A stretch of DNA of 64,000 bases from Thinopyrum elongatum. Its lineage: Eukaryota; Streptophyta; Magnoliopsida; Poales; Poaceae. The stretch is from positions 54,413,153-54,477,152 of the forward strand of contig CM022302.1 of assembly GCA_011799875.1 (NCBI GenBank), in the 5' to 3' direction. How positions within the stretch are numbered: the first letter of the stretch is position 1; every line of letters begins with the position of its first letter. Positions 33,911 through 45,068 of this stretch are shown in pieces. The notes below the pieces were generated by a model. It was not told the DNA's origin. It searched no databases and worked only from the letters and a program-made list of their open reading frames with translations. The translations under genes and the position numbers were made by a program.

Positions 33911-36319
33911 TCAAGTTTGAGCTAGTTGGTCCCCAACCAAGTTGGGTCCTAAGAGGTTAGTCACAATAGGCTTGGCAACCCAAATGGTTCTTTTCTTGAC
34001 ACCACTTTGAGTACCAACAACTTTGGCAAACACATTGCCAACCTTATCCTTCCCAAGAGAATAGATATCATCAATAATAATTGGGTTGGATAAGTTACCA
34101 CTAGTGCATGAAGAAGCGATGTGACCTTTCTCACGACATAAGTAGCAACGTCTACTCTTCACTTTCTTCTCACTTGATTTCTCAACTTGAGAAGCATTAG
34201 CTTGAGTCTTCTTGGGAAGAGGCCTTTCTTCAACTTGAGGTTGATCATGAGAATAAACTTGTGGCCGCTTCCCTTGTTGCTTTTCACTAATGGGCTTCTT
34301 CTTCAATGGGCAAGATCTAACATGGTGCCCTTCAATTTTGCACTTGAAACAAATAATCTTGGCCGAATTTTTGAGTTGTTCTTGGCTCTTCTTCTTGTTT
34401 CTCTTTGACTTCTTCTTCTTATTGGAGTTGAATCCAAGTCCACCTTTGTCATTGGGGGATTTTTGCACATTCAAGATGTTATTGAGTGTGGACTTCCCTT
34501 CATGACTCTTTTCCAGGTATTTCTTCAAAGAAGTGACTTGGGCCTTGAGCTCTTTGATTTCCTCTACATGGTTAGTATCAACACAAGTACTAGAGGAAGT
34601 ATAAGCTTCAATGTTAGAGCAACAAGGCAAGAAAAGTAATTCATCACAAGATGTACCAATGTTATGCGTAGATGAATTACAAGGACTAGCACATGGCAAT
34701 TTAGCATTTTGACTAGTAGTGCTAGTACCCACATGAGACTCACTAGATGTTACCTTAGTGATCGTAGCCTCATGAGCTATCTTTAGCACATTATGGGATA
34801 TAAGAAGATCATCATGAGAGCTTGTGAGCCTTATATGACTTTCTTCTAATTTCCCATAATTGCTAGATAGCAACTCAAGTTGAGCCCTTAGCTCAACATT
34901 CTCCTTCAAAATGGATGCTTCACTAGAAATAGAGTTAGTAGCACAAGCATCTTCATTAACAACAAGAGGAGAAGGCAACTTGGCAAGCCCTTTAGAATAA
35001 GAAGCTTTAAGTTGAGCATGAGACTCGGTGAGTTCGATGAGCTCACTCTTAATGACCCTTGAGCCATTTTCGAGGTGCTTAAAGTCCTCAAGGAGTTTAG
35101 CATGAGCAACTTCAAGCTTAGCAATTTTATTTTTGAAATCATTAGCCACCTCGAGAGCTCTATCACGGGATTCCTTTATTCTAGATAATTCTAGAGCAAA
35201 GGTCACCTCAAGAGATTCCTTGGTGGTTTGTTCAAGTTCAAGAGCTTGAGAGAGGTCCGCTATCTCATTAGCGTAATCACGCTCACGACCTTCCATTTTC
35301 TCAATGGTGACCTCATGCTCCTCAAGACGAGATTCCAACTCATCAATATATTTCTTGCCCTCAATGGCAATGGACATGATTTCCATGAAGTTGGAACGAG
35401 CAATTTTATTTTTATGAAGAGCTTTAAAAATCATTTCCCCCTTAGTTTTTAAGGAGGCAACATTACCATTCTCTTCATCATTATCCTCATCATCATTAGC
35501 ATCAACATCATCATCAAGAGACATATTGGGGTTCAAAGTAGGAGATACCTTTGAAGCCTTAGCCATAAGGCAGAAAGCAATAGATGATGATGTAGGATCC
35601 CTTGAAGCAACGTTCAAGACCACATCTTGTTCCATGGAGTGTTGGGTTTCCTCTACATTGTTAGCACAACAACTCGAGGAAATACATGCATTTTTATCAT
35701 GGAAACAAGATATAGCAAGCATATCATCATGAGATTTAGTCAAGCAATTTCTACAAGATATGCACGGACTATCAACACAAGCATGAGAAACATGTAATGT
35801 GCACGAAGTGTTAAAGTCCAATGATGGAGCATTGCAACAAGATAGTGATGAAGAGTCATCAACGATAAGCACACTATCATCATTGCAATGACCAACACTA
35901 CTCACCATAACATTACCTTGTGGCAATCCACATGTAGGTGAAGTAGAAGAAGTTGAGAAGGTAACAAGGCCGGAGGTGGAGGGAGAACAATCATCCCCAC
36001 AAATCTTGGACACACCATATTTATCTTGAAGCTTTGTCCACAACTCATGAGCATCCTGGAACGGCATGAGTTGAAATATAACTACATTGCTTAAAGCATC
36101 GAAAAGCACATTAGAAGCTTGATCATTGAGATAAGAGTTTTTCTCATCCTCTAAAGATAATATTTGGGGATCCTTTGGAGGAGAAAAACCCATATCTACA
36201 ATTCGCTCTAAATTTGGGTCCATGACCCTAAAGAAATTAAGCATGCGAATTACCCAAACATCAAAATTTGTGCCATCGAAACTATGAGTGTCAGAGAATC
36301 CTAATCCCCTAGTCGCCAT
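33911..36319 (-). CDS. Gag protein with coiled coil and two zinc knuckles
   Basis: This open frame of 802 residues starts MATRGLGFSDTHSFDGTN, typical of the Copia gag N-terminus (about residues 1-110). The middle is an acidic stretch (DDDVDANDDEDNDEEN, about 265-280) followed by a long heptad-rich helix (about 300-620) that should form a coiled coil. Two CCHC knuckles follow, CFKCKIEGHHVRSC and CYLCREKGHIASSC. The protein should build particles and bind RNA. The frame is undamaged although no pol is present, which suggests selection for trans-mobilisation or a recent origin. It ends at 33911 without any protease motif. Confidence 0.82.
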   Translation of the reverse strand: MATRGLGFSDTHSFDGTNFDVWVIRMLNFFRVMDPNLERIVDMGFSPPKDPQILSLEDEKNSYLNDQASNVLFDALSNVVIFQLMPFQDAHELWTKLQDKYGVSKICGDDCSPSTSGLVTFSTSSTSPTCGLPQGNVMVSSVGHCNDDSVLIVDDSSSLSCCNAPSLDFNTSCTLHVSHACVDSPCISCRNCLTKSHDDMLAISCFHDKNACISSSCCANNVEETQHSMEQDVVLNVASRDPTSSSIAFCLMAKASKVSPTLNPNMSLDDDVDANDDEDNDEENGNVASLKTKGEMIFKALHKNKIARSNFMEIMSIAIEGKKYIDELESRLEEHEVTIEKMEGRERDYANEIADLSQALELEQTTKESLEVTFALELSRIKESRDRALEVANDFKNKIAKLEVAHAKLLEDFKHLENGSRVIKSELIELTESHAQLKASYSKGLAKLPSPLVVNEDACATNSISSEASILKENVELRAQLELLSSNYGKLEESHIRLTSSHDDLLISHNVLKIAHEATITKVTSSESHVGTSTTSQNAKLPCASPCNSSTHNIGTSCDELLFLPCCSNIEAYTSSSTCVDTNHVEEIKELKAQVTSLKKYLEKSHEGKSTLNNILNVQKSPNDKGGLGFNSNKKKKSKRNKKKSQEQLKNSAKIICFKCKIEGHHVRSCPLKKKPISEKQQGKRPQVYSHDQPQVEERPLPKKTQANASQVEKSSEKKVKSRRCYLCREKGHIASSCTSGNLSNPIIIDDIYSLGKDKVGNVFAKVVGTQSGVKKRTIWVAKPIVTNLLGPNLVGDQLAQT

Positions 36320-36360
36320 CTTTACTCTCTAGGCGGTAAAGCCTAACAAAGAGAGACGAG

Positions 36361-36372
36361 GCTCTGATACCA
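36361..36372 (-). promoter_or_regulatory. Primer-binding site (initiator tRNA-Met)
   Basis: TGGTATCAGAGC on the minus strand is the exact standard complement to initiator tRNA-Met, one base inside the LTR end at 36374. Confidence 0.85.
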
Positions 36373-36373
36373 A

Positions 36374-38995
36374 TTGAAAGATCGATGATGTCGCCTAGAG
36401 AGGGGGGGTGAATAGGCGCTTTAAAATAATTACGGTTTAGGCTTGAACAAATGCGAAATAAACCTAGCGGTTAAATTGTCAAGCACAAAACCTACAACAA
36501 CTAGGCTCACCTATGTGCACCAAAAACTTATGCTAAGCAAGATAAACAACTAAGTGATAGCAAGATATATGACAAGAAACAATATGGATATCACAAAGTA
36601 AAGTGCATAAGTAAAGGGCTCGGTTAAGAGATAACCGAGGCACGCGGAGACGACGATGTATCCCGAAGTTCACACCCTTGCGGATGCTAATCTCTGTTTG
36701 GAGCGGTGTGGAGGCACAATGCTCCCCAAGAAGCCACTAGGGCCACCGTAATCTCCTCAGGCCCTCGTACAATGCAAGATGCCGTGAATCCACTAAGGGA
36801 CCCTTGAGGGCGGTCACCGAACCCGTACAAATGGCAACCCTTGGGGGCAGTCACCGAACCCGTACACTTTGGCAACCCTTGGGGGCGGTCACCGGTACCC
36901 GTCAAATTGCTCGGGGCGATCTCCACAACCTAATTGGAGACCCCGACGCTTGCCCGGAGCTTTACACCACAATGATTGAGCTCCGAACACCACCAACCGT
37001 CTAGGGCGCCCAAGCACCCAAGAGGAACAAGCTCAAGGGTACCAAGCACCCAAGAGTAATAAGCTACTCAACTTCACTTCCACGTATCACCGTGGAGAAC
37101 TCAAACCGATGCACCAAATACAATGGAAAGGGCACACGGTGTGCCCAAGTCCCTCTCTCCCAAATCCCACCAACGCAACTAATGCTTGGGAGGAAAATGA
37201 GAGGAAGAACAAGAAGGAGAACACCAAGAACTCCAAGATCTAGATCAAAGGGGTTACCCTCACATAGAGGAGAAAGTGATTGGTGGAAATGTGGATCTAG
37301 ATCTCCTCTCTCTTTTCCCCCAAAAACTAGCAAGAATCCATGGAGGGATTGAGAGATAGCAAGGTCGAAGAAGGTCAACAATGGGGGAAGAACATGAGCT
37401 CAAAGGATTAGGTTCATTGGGGAAGAAGACCCCCTTTTATAGGAGGGGAGAAATCCAACCATTATCCTCACAGCCCGCACCGAGTGGTACTATCGCTCCA
37501 AGGAGCGGTACTACCGCTCGTCCTCACGGTACTACCGCTAGGGGTAGTGGTACTACTGCTTGCGAGCGGTACTAAAAAAATACATCTGTGCCTACCACCG
37601 CTGGACTTAAGACGAGTTTTTGGTCCAGAGCGGAAGCAGCCACGGAAGTAGCCGCGGTAGTACCGCTCCAAGCGGTAGTACCGCTCCCAAGAGCGGTAGT
37701 AAAAAAAATTGCATCCCCTCCAAGTGTTAGTACCGCTCCCATGAGCGGTAGTACCATTGCAGCCTTTTTAAGGACACCAAAACTGACACAACTTCTGAAA
37801 ACGGACTCCGAATTCAACGAAACCAAGTTTGTTGGAAAGCTAGCGACAAGGGCTAACACAATCTTGATAGAAATAACAATTAGAAGGAAAGTAGAAAAGT
37901 CCCATAAGAAAATGGTGAGAACCCTTCCTCGAATAGGACCGGTAAAACCTCCAACACCGAAAACGTAATAGAAGAATCATGTGAACTCCGTTTTCGATGA
38001 ACTCGAGCTTGTCATCAAGATGACCATAAGCTCTAAGGCTCACAAAGAGAACCAAACAAGAAACAAGAAAGTTGATGCAAGAATGCAATGATTTGAGCTC
38101 TCTACGAACGATACGATCAAGCTACTCATCGAGAGCCCCCCTTGATAGTACGGCAATCGATCCTATAACCCGGTCTCCCAACTACCACCATGAGACCGGT
38201 AAAATAGAAAACCTATCAAGGGCAAACCTTTGCCTTGCACATAGTCCACTTGAACTAGATGATGACGATCTTGTCCTCCTCAAGTTGGACCATCTATCTT
38301 GATTGCGTTGGCTCGATGAAGACTAGTTGATTGCTCCCCCATACTCCACTATGGGTGAGCCACTCTTCGGCACATCCTCACAAGTCCATTGACACCACAA
38401 TGGACGGCAAGCTTCAAGGATGATCTCTTCATGATGCTCCACTTGAACTTGCACACCGCAATCTCGATGGCGATCACCACTTGATGTCATCCTCCATGGG
38501 TTGTATGAGATCTTCCTCTTGATGCAAACCCATGGACACGTACCTAACCCCACATAGAACTCTCACATAGACCATGGGTTAGTACACAAAGCGTAATGGA
38601 CAATGCTTCCCATACCATGGGATCACTTGATCCCTCTCGGTACATGTTCTACGCTTTGTGAGTTGATCAACTTGGTTCACTCTTGACTTAGACTTGATCA
38701 AACTTGAATGTTTCCAACTCTCTTCATTTGGATGATGTCTTGAATGTAAACATGAATGATCACACAATCTTCTTCTTCAAGACATGCTAGCAATAAGCTC
38801 AACACTCACATGACCAATCTTTGGATAATTCCTTAATAGCACCTTGGTCAACTCGTAAACTCCTTGAAACCAACACATGGACTTCAAGAAAAGCCTATGG
38901 ACAAATCCTTCAAATATAACTCAATGCAATCATTAGTCCATAGAGAATGTCATCAATTACCAAAACCACACATGGGGGCACCGCATGTCCTTTCA
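36374..38995 (-). repeat. 5' LTR of gag-only element, complete
   Basis: The 2622-bp LTR has TGAAAG..CTTTCA ends. It includes a stretch at 36720-36910 with GGCGGTCACCGAACCCGTAC repeats and a dense cluster of GCGGTAGTACCGC-type palindromes at 37480-37760. The five bases outside the left (genomic right) end are CCAAC; the partner duplication is not in the window. Confidence 0.87.
37476..37760. repeat. Cluster of AGCGGTAGTACCGCT palindromes in LTR
   Basis: GCGGTACTACCGC, GCGGTAGTACCGC and near relatives occur about nine times in 285 bp, in both orientations and often as overlapping perfect palindromes. They are expected to form cruciforms or hairpins. A role as a binding platform for regulators is possible but unproven. 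Confidence 0.75.
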
Positions 38996-39028
38996 CCAAC
39001 GCTACTGCTAGGCTTTTCCCTAGTAGTG
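38996..39028 (-). mobile_element. Terminus of a CACTA transposon
   Basis: On the minus strand this reads CACTACTAGGGAAAAGCC followed by TAGCAGTAGCG, the familiar terminal repeat of a grass CACTA (Caspar-type) element. The gag-only retrotransposon inserted 33 bp inside this end, so the remainder of the CACTA should lie beyond its other LTR. The rest is not seen in this window. Confidence 0.6.
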
Positions 39029-39059
39029 ATTATGCATGTTGCGCTGCTATTGTTTGTGC

Positions 39060-39552
39060 TAGAGTGGACAAAGCTTGACACCAGTGCCCATTTTTTCTAG
39101 CTTCGTCCCTGCCTGAAGATGGAATAAGGTTCTCCCCGCCTAGCCCCCGTCCCGGTGCTGCGTTTAGCATCGTCGGTGGGTGTGTAGAGATGTGTCTCCG
39201 GCGGATCTGTCCTTGGTGGATTTGCTCAGATCTGGTCGTAGTTCGTCTACGTTTGTGCATCTTCAAGTTGGATCCTTGCGATCTACGCTACTCTTCAACG
39301 GTGGCGGTTGCTGTTCTGGTGCGCTGGTCCTATGGGGACTTAGCACGATGACTTCCCGACTGTCTAGTACAACAACTTTTGTCCGGCTCCGGCAAGGGAG
39401 GGGCGATGACGGCGGCGCGCCTTCGGCTCGCTTCAGTGCTTGTAGTCGTCGCTACGTGGCCTACGGATCTGGATGTAATTTTTATTATTTCTGGTGTTCG
39501 TTGTACTGCCATATTTGAAGATGAATAGACTGAAAGTTTTCTCTCAAAAAAA
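39060..39552 (+). mobile_element. Poly(A)-ended retroelement fragment (LINE-like 3' end)
   Basis: The segment is GC-rich and gene-like without an intact frame. It ends with GATGAATAGACTGAAAG, then TTTTCTCTC and an A8 run at about 39546. A non-LTR retroelement or processed transcript would look like this. The style resembles the GC-rich block at the right end of the window, so both may be ends of one family, but I cannot align them here. No target duplication was identified. Confidence 0.4.
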
Positions 39553-41560
39553 ACATACAAATGGCGTTTCCAAGTATCACTCACTGTAACACCGTTGAAT
39601 TGGAATGCTTTAAGGCGTTCGAAATATAACATAGGTTTAGACATCATTATGATCCTGATCTCATGATTAGAACACCTTTAGATCAGATGCGTGAGTACTA
39701 CCTGTGATGGCCATGGCCATCGCAGACTGAGGCGAAGTCCCTCCCCTGCTTGATGCATGCGTGGTTATGGGTGGAGCCGTAGCGAGGTAGTCATACAGTG
39801 GCAGCATCAGGGTCCATGAGGCTCACCAGCATGGCCCTTGCGGCAGCCGGTGGTGGAGATGCAGCAGAGGCGATGCAGGTGTGAAAGAGCAGCACCGAAC
39901 TACCCTCGAGGTGGCCGGTGGTGGTAGACGGCCTTCGGAACCTCCTTAGGGCCATTTTTGGATTGGCAGTTAGGAGTATAGGGTTTTAACCCGAACGTGT
40001 GTATATGCCCCAATGGGGCACGACCTCTTCTTTTATTTGTGGAGCTTAGGGAACGGCGACACCACCGTTAGTTTTGGAAGCCCCGATCAAAGCACGGACA
40101 TGAGGGGAGGAGACTTTGTCTCCCCTGTTTTCTATCTATTTGTTATACGATGAGATCATTTCAAACTTTCTTCCCCTTGATCGTAAGGTGACAAACATCA
40201 TAAGCCCACTCCCAATAGAAATAACATACTAAAGTAAAGTGTTACAATGACCAATGAAATGCCATTGAACCTCAGTACCTATAGTATATCATTATATCTC
40301 GAAATGGCAAGCATAATACTTTATGGGAGTTGGTGTATTTGACAGTCCAAATTGCCATGATCAAAAGGCTTTCTGAACTCATGCCAGCAACATAATCATA
40401 AAAGAATGGTTGGTAAGCCTTTAGTACGCGGAACCACAAAATTTATAGAACATCCTATGTTTGATCATGGACTCTATCTTTCACAACATGAAACATAATT
40501 TCAATGGTTTTGGCAACACCAATTGACTTGTTGTTACTCGCATAGAGAACAACGTGTTCATAATCGCAGTAAATGGTTTAGAGATGCTGTCTAGCACTTT
40601 AATTTTGGGAATAAAAATTCCTTCAACATACAACCTTCCCGGTAGCCTCTTAACATGCCACAAATTAGTTTGCATCAATTGTGATGTCGTGAGTGTGGTT
40701 TGGAGCATTCTGTGATATAGCTCTTCATGCAAGGGTGAAGATGTAACATGACGTGGAATTCCTAAAATCCACACAACTCGCCAAAGCAATCTCCAACTAA
40801 CCCACAATTATGCGGTTAACTATTATGTTACTAGTAACAGAATATTCTGTTACTGTCGGCCCAGGGGGCCCAAAAAAAAAAGCCCCAACCCATGACCCAT
40901 CGTCCCCGACACTCACCCCCTGACCAGATCCCCCTCCCCAGCACGCCGCCGCCCGACCTTCTCCCCTGCGCGCCGCCGCCCGGCCTTCTCCGTTGCGTGC
41001 CGCCGCCCGTCTCTCTCCCCAGCGCGCTGCCGCCGGCTACCTCAGCAGACTCCGCCCCAGCGCGCTGTCCCCACCACCCACCTCCCGGCGAACAGCCGCA
41101 CCCCGCCTCCCACGTCCCGGCGAACCGAAGGGCGCGACGGGGAGGTCTGAGCAAATGGAGCTCCCTCCCATCTCCTTTCGGCTGAGCACGTCCTAGTTCA
41201 TGGTCCTCGTGTAGGTCGACCTCCTGATCTGCTGGCTAAAAACAAAGAAAAAAAATCTGTGAAAGCGGTTGCTTCCTGGCCGTGGGCAGTTCGATGCTCC
41301 CCGCCTACGAGCTCCAAGTTCACCGCCATGTGCTGCTCCACTCGTAGCTCCTGGCCTGCCCTCGAGCAAGTTCGTGCCATGGACAAGATCAGTTCAACTT
41401 GTGCACTTGGTATGTTTGTGGGAATGTCTGAGCAAAAAGAGAAACAATACATTTTTGTGCAACATTTCGACCGTGCTTCCCATGAGTTCCCGATTTTCTT
41501 TTGTGCAACAGTTCGACCTCGACGCTTGTGGCAGTCCCACGAGGACTAGTGTGGTCTACG
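39553..41560. other. No gene seen
   Basis: I find no supported coding region. 40860-41190 is a GC-rich, C-biased stretch with several short proline-rich open frames that look like composition effects. 40481-40807 holds a 108-codon minus-strand frame without recognisable motif. 41190-41560 is moderately GC-rich and may be decayed upstream sequence of the expansin pseudogene. Confidence 0.45.
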
Positions 41561-41564
41561 CATC

Positions 41565-41879
41565 ATGAAATTGAGCAGTTGGGTCCCAAGCGAGTTCAGG
41601 CCGCTGAAGGTAGGCTTCCACGTGGAGGTGTGGAACGCAATGTACATGGAGATCCTGATGGAGTACGATGATGGCGACGTGGTGTAGGTGGACCTCATGG
41701 AGTTTGGCTGGGCTGGCGGCGGTCGGCGGTGGACGCGGATGCACAAGTTGTGGGGCTACATCTGCCGCTCGACCACCGCTTCCTCCCACTCCATCCCGCT
41801 CGTCAGGCTTCCGACCCAGCCACTGCTAGGTCCTGCTGCTCCATCCTGCGGGCTACCTGGCGATGCAGTGGCTTGTTAG
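41565..41879 (+). pseudogene. Beta-expansin C-terminal fragment
   Basis: The frame reads VGFHVEVWNAMYMEILMEY, DDGDVV, stop, VDLMEFGWAGGGRRWTRMHK, then LWGYICR. This fits the beta-expansin join of barrel and cellulose-binding-like domain, where the family has FHVE, YLAVLVEYEDGDGDVV, VDLME, W.PM and SWG.IWR. The break at 41685-41687 is TAG exactly where a glutamine is usual. The frame then runs to another TAG at 41877. Most of the N-terminal catalytic-like domain is absent. Expansins loosen grass cell walls; this copy cannot make a working one. Confidence 0.6.
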
Positions 41880-42506
41880 CTGCTGCTGCGTGGCAAGGTG
41901 AGCTAAGGAAGAAGGATTAATTCATGTTGTTTTGATGTTTCAGGAATTGAAAGAATTTGGGAAAGAAAAATGATGCTTTTTCAGCTACTGTACATGAGTT
42001 GCATTTGAGCCCTCACTATTGTCAGAATGTCAAAGCTAGTGTAGTTGCTGCTCTTCTGAATTTTGGTTCCCACACCCAAGTCTGGTGGTTCAGTTATTCA
42101 TTTTCGACAAGTACTGATAATAAAAAAATTAAAAGGTCATCCATCAAACAAGTTCACATAGCATTATACTTGTTTCACATAGTATTGTTCAGTAAGTACA
42201 GAAGTCATGCTCTTGTTTGCACATCATGCAAGTTCAACTCGGCTTCGGCATCACGAACTGGTTCAGTTCGATCTTGCACGAGTGGGCAGGTCCCTGATGG
42301 CGTGTGCGTCAGTTCCACTCGCACGAGTGGACGTCAGGTCACATGAGTGGGCAGCTCCCCGACGGTGAGAACCGCAGGTCAGAACAAGCTCCTGAATGTT
42401 CAAATCCTTGTAAATGCTGATGAATATTTATGAATAGAAATTCAAACATTTATTCTCTTTCTGCAAATTTAGTAATGATCAATTTCTATGCTGCTTGTAT
42501 TAATAG

Positions 42507-42674
42507 TTCTGAAAGAAGATTGTGTCTTGCAAAAACAAAAAATTAGATCTTGTTCTGAACAATTTCATTGGTATAATTCTGAAAGAAGATTGCGTCTTGC
42601 AAAAACAAAAAAATTAAAACTTATTCTGAACTATTTCATCGGTATAATTCTGAAAGAAGATTGCGTCTTGTATA
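42507..42674. repeat. 70-bp tandem repeat, 2.4 copies
   Basis: TTCTGAAAGAAGATTGYGTC recurs at 42507, 42577 and 42648, with the intervening A-rich and TTCATYGGTATAA parts also repeated. The spacing is 70 and 71 bp. No coding role is apparent. Confidence 0.85.
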
Positions 42675-44726
42675 ATGGACTCTAGAACAACCTCTCAAGT
42701 CCAAGGCAGAAAGAAAATTCAGTTAAGAACTACTTGATCATTGTTATGCTATCTATATTGCTCTGTCAGACTAAGATACGTGGAGATTGTCCGTGTGTTT
42801 GCTTATAGAAAGGCAATATCAAGTATGCTAGTATTACAAAACAAAACCCACCAAAGCTTGTTATTGCTGCATGAATATGAATGCTAAATATCAACATACA
42901 ATGAATGCTCACCTCTTCCCTCTTGTTGTGATGTGAAATTTTTGATTTAATGAAGCCAAGAACGAGATTACTATGTTTCTTGTGATTTTGTTGCCCTCCA
43001 CTTTTTTTGCTGAAAATCTTAAAAGAACTGAACATTTTTTTCATGTTTCTCTCTAGTTAAATGAAGCTAGGCTGATGTACTATACTTCATCTCTCTGCAC
43101 AGCAGGTTCATGTACATCGACGAGAGGAGTTCACAATATATATCAAACAAAAGATAGTTCACGTACAGAGGGAGATTGATGCTTGTATGCATGTGGGGAG
43201 GTTCTCTCACTTTCCATGCGGGTGGAGAAGTTTAATGGGATGAAATGCGTATGTATATGGCTCATGCTCTGTTTAGCAAGTTGCTGCCTGATGCCTATTT
43301 AATTCGCTACTGGTTTGATGTGCAAAACTTTTGTACAGTTTGTGCTTTTGCTTTTTGTGTGCTCTTTTTTTCGAAATCAAAGAGGACAAACTAGCTGCAA
43401 AATGTAGGGGAACATATATAAATTGTCAACAGTGTAAAATATTTCCAGGATTTTCTGTATTCTCTCTTTGCTTTGTTAGTTCAATATCTACTGTGGTTTG
43501 AAATGTGGACCACCTAAGGGCATGGACAAGATTTTGAATTTGACAATTGTAGGACAATGATGTTGCAACTGGTTCTGTATTGACATTCAGTACCATAGAG
43601 AACCAGTACATGCTCCTCTTTGATAAAATCGAGCCCATACAAAGTAGTCAAAATTGGACTAGGATGCTATGTTTCATCGTTATCTAACAGTGCAGTACAG
43701 TAAAATCATCATCTAACATTTTTACAGGAACTGCAAGCTATACGACTGAATTTATACAGAAACTGCTGCAGATACATGACCTATGAGGCTACCAGAGGTT
43801 ACTACACCTCCAGATTATTAACAGCCTGCTACTTACTTACTTCCAGCTCACTAGTAACACATTCTAAGGTCCTAACCGGCTACTTCAGAGTGTTGTTGCT
43901 ATTCTGTGTGTAAAGGTCATCATCTTGTTGATGGTGGCATCTTACAAAGAAAATGTAACCTGCTTTTCCTTATTATTCTTGTTCTTTGCCCTCCAAATAC
44001 GGAAGTAGAATCAATGTCAATAAGAGTGAACTGAGACACACTGCTTCACTTGGTTTTACAACCCGAGTGCTCACTCACAGACCGAGTGAACACAGGTTTA
44101 CCGCAACAGGACTGTAGTAGATGGTGAATGATTGACGATGAACTGTAGGAATTTTAAGTAGTGAGCTTTTATCCCCCAGCAGGGGACTCGACGTGCACCA
44201 CCGGCAGAGCACGACCCCTCTTTTATCTGTGTACCTCGCTTTCTTGGACAACTTGTATGCAGGCGTGCTGCCTTGGTCTAGAGAACCATCATGGATCCTC
44301 CTCCTAGCTAGGCATCAGGTTGATTCACATGAGTAGTGCATTGCTACTCCTCAGTTTCACCATGACTCTGGACATTTCAGCACGTATTTCTGGCTCATTG
44401 TTGGTTCATCCAGCAGTTCAGTCAACCAAAGAATTTGCAATCAGTTCGGGGTGTGAAACAGACTACTGATAATAAACTGTCAGAGCGCACCCTTACCACA
44501 TAGCACAGCGCCACAGCATCTATCCTGACGATACAAGGAGCAGCACCTTATGCCAGCCCTTAGCACCAACAGCAATACATGATGTGAGATACCAAAACAT
44601 ATGCATACAGGCTAAAGAGAAGCAGGGGATCCAGTTTCTGCCTTACATATCTCTGTATATTTAAGTTACAATCAAGTACTACACAAGAACAAAGGTCAAC
44701 ACAGAGCGACTTTCGTAGTGTAATTA
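42675..44726. other. No gene seen
   Basis: These two kilobases are AT-rich, non-repetitive at the scale I can see, and contain only short random open frames. They lie downstream of the NLR gene and may include decayed sequence. Confidence 0.45.
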
Positions 44727-45068
44727 TTAACAGTAGTAGTGAAAATTTTGAAACAGTCTGATTCCAAGTTCACACGCCAAGCAAAAACGAATATCATAAA
44801 TAAAATAGCAACTATAGGCCACTTTTATTTGAGATTCAGGCAACGAGAATAGTAGCTTCAGGACACCGTTCCAGTCAAGCCACCCGCAGTTGTATTCAAG
44901 GAGAACAGTATCCCTAAAGAGAGAGAATGTCAGCCCGTCAGGAAGCTTGTTGAAGATATGGAGAAAATACACATATATTCAAGGAGAAAACTAATTAACT
45001 TGATTGCAGACAGCATGAACTATTTAAATTTCGTAATAATAAAAGTAGCCATACCTCCTGTCATTCTT
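44727..45068 (-). other. 3' region of the NLR gene, with likely 3'-UTR intron
   Basis: The segment is homologous to 49430-49640, downstream of the second NLR relic: both share CAAGTTCACACG, CTTTTATTTGAG, and CAGACAGCATGAACT or CAGAAAGCATGAACT. Just after the stop of each copy lies AGGAGGTAT, a good splice donor, so a 3'-untranslated intron is plausible. The shared 3' flanks show that the two genes arose by duplication. Confidence 0.55.

Larger units (their letters stand above)
29639..38995 (-). mobile_element. Gag-only (non-autonomous) LTR retrotransposon, probably Sirevirus-like
   Basis: On the minus strand the order is complete 5' LTR (38995-36374), initiator-Met primer site, one gag frame, 3.2 kb without coding capacity, a polypurine tract, and a 3' LTR (30717-29639) cut by the Copia insertion. 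No protease, integrase, RT or RNase H motif is visible anywhere in the 5.7-kb interior. The LTR copies share about 1080 bp with roughly 11 differences by eye (about 1%), so it is somewhat older than the Copia. Mobilisation would need enzymes from a related autonomous element. The Sirevirus assignment is an inference from the gag type, primer site and repeated purine tracts. Confidence 0.8.

Noticed and set aside
44727..44972. 81-codon minus-strand frame below the NLR
   Set aside because: It lies in the 3' region shared by both NLR copies, and its reading is not conserved in the second copy.
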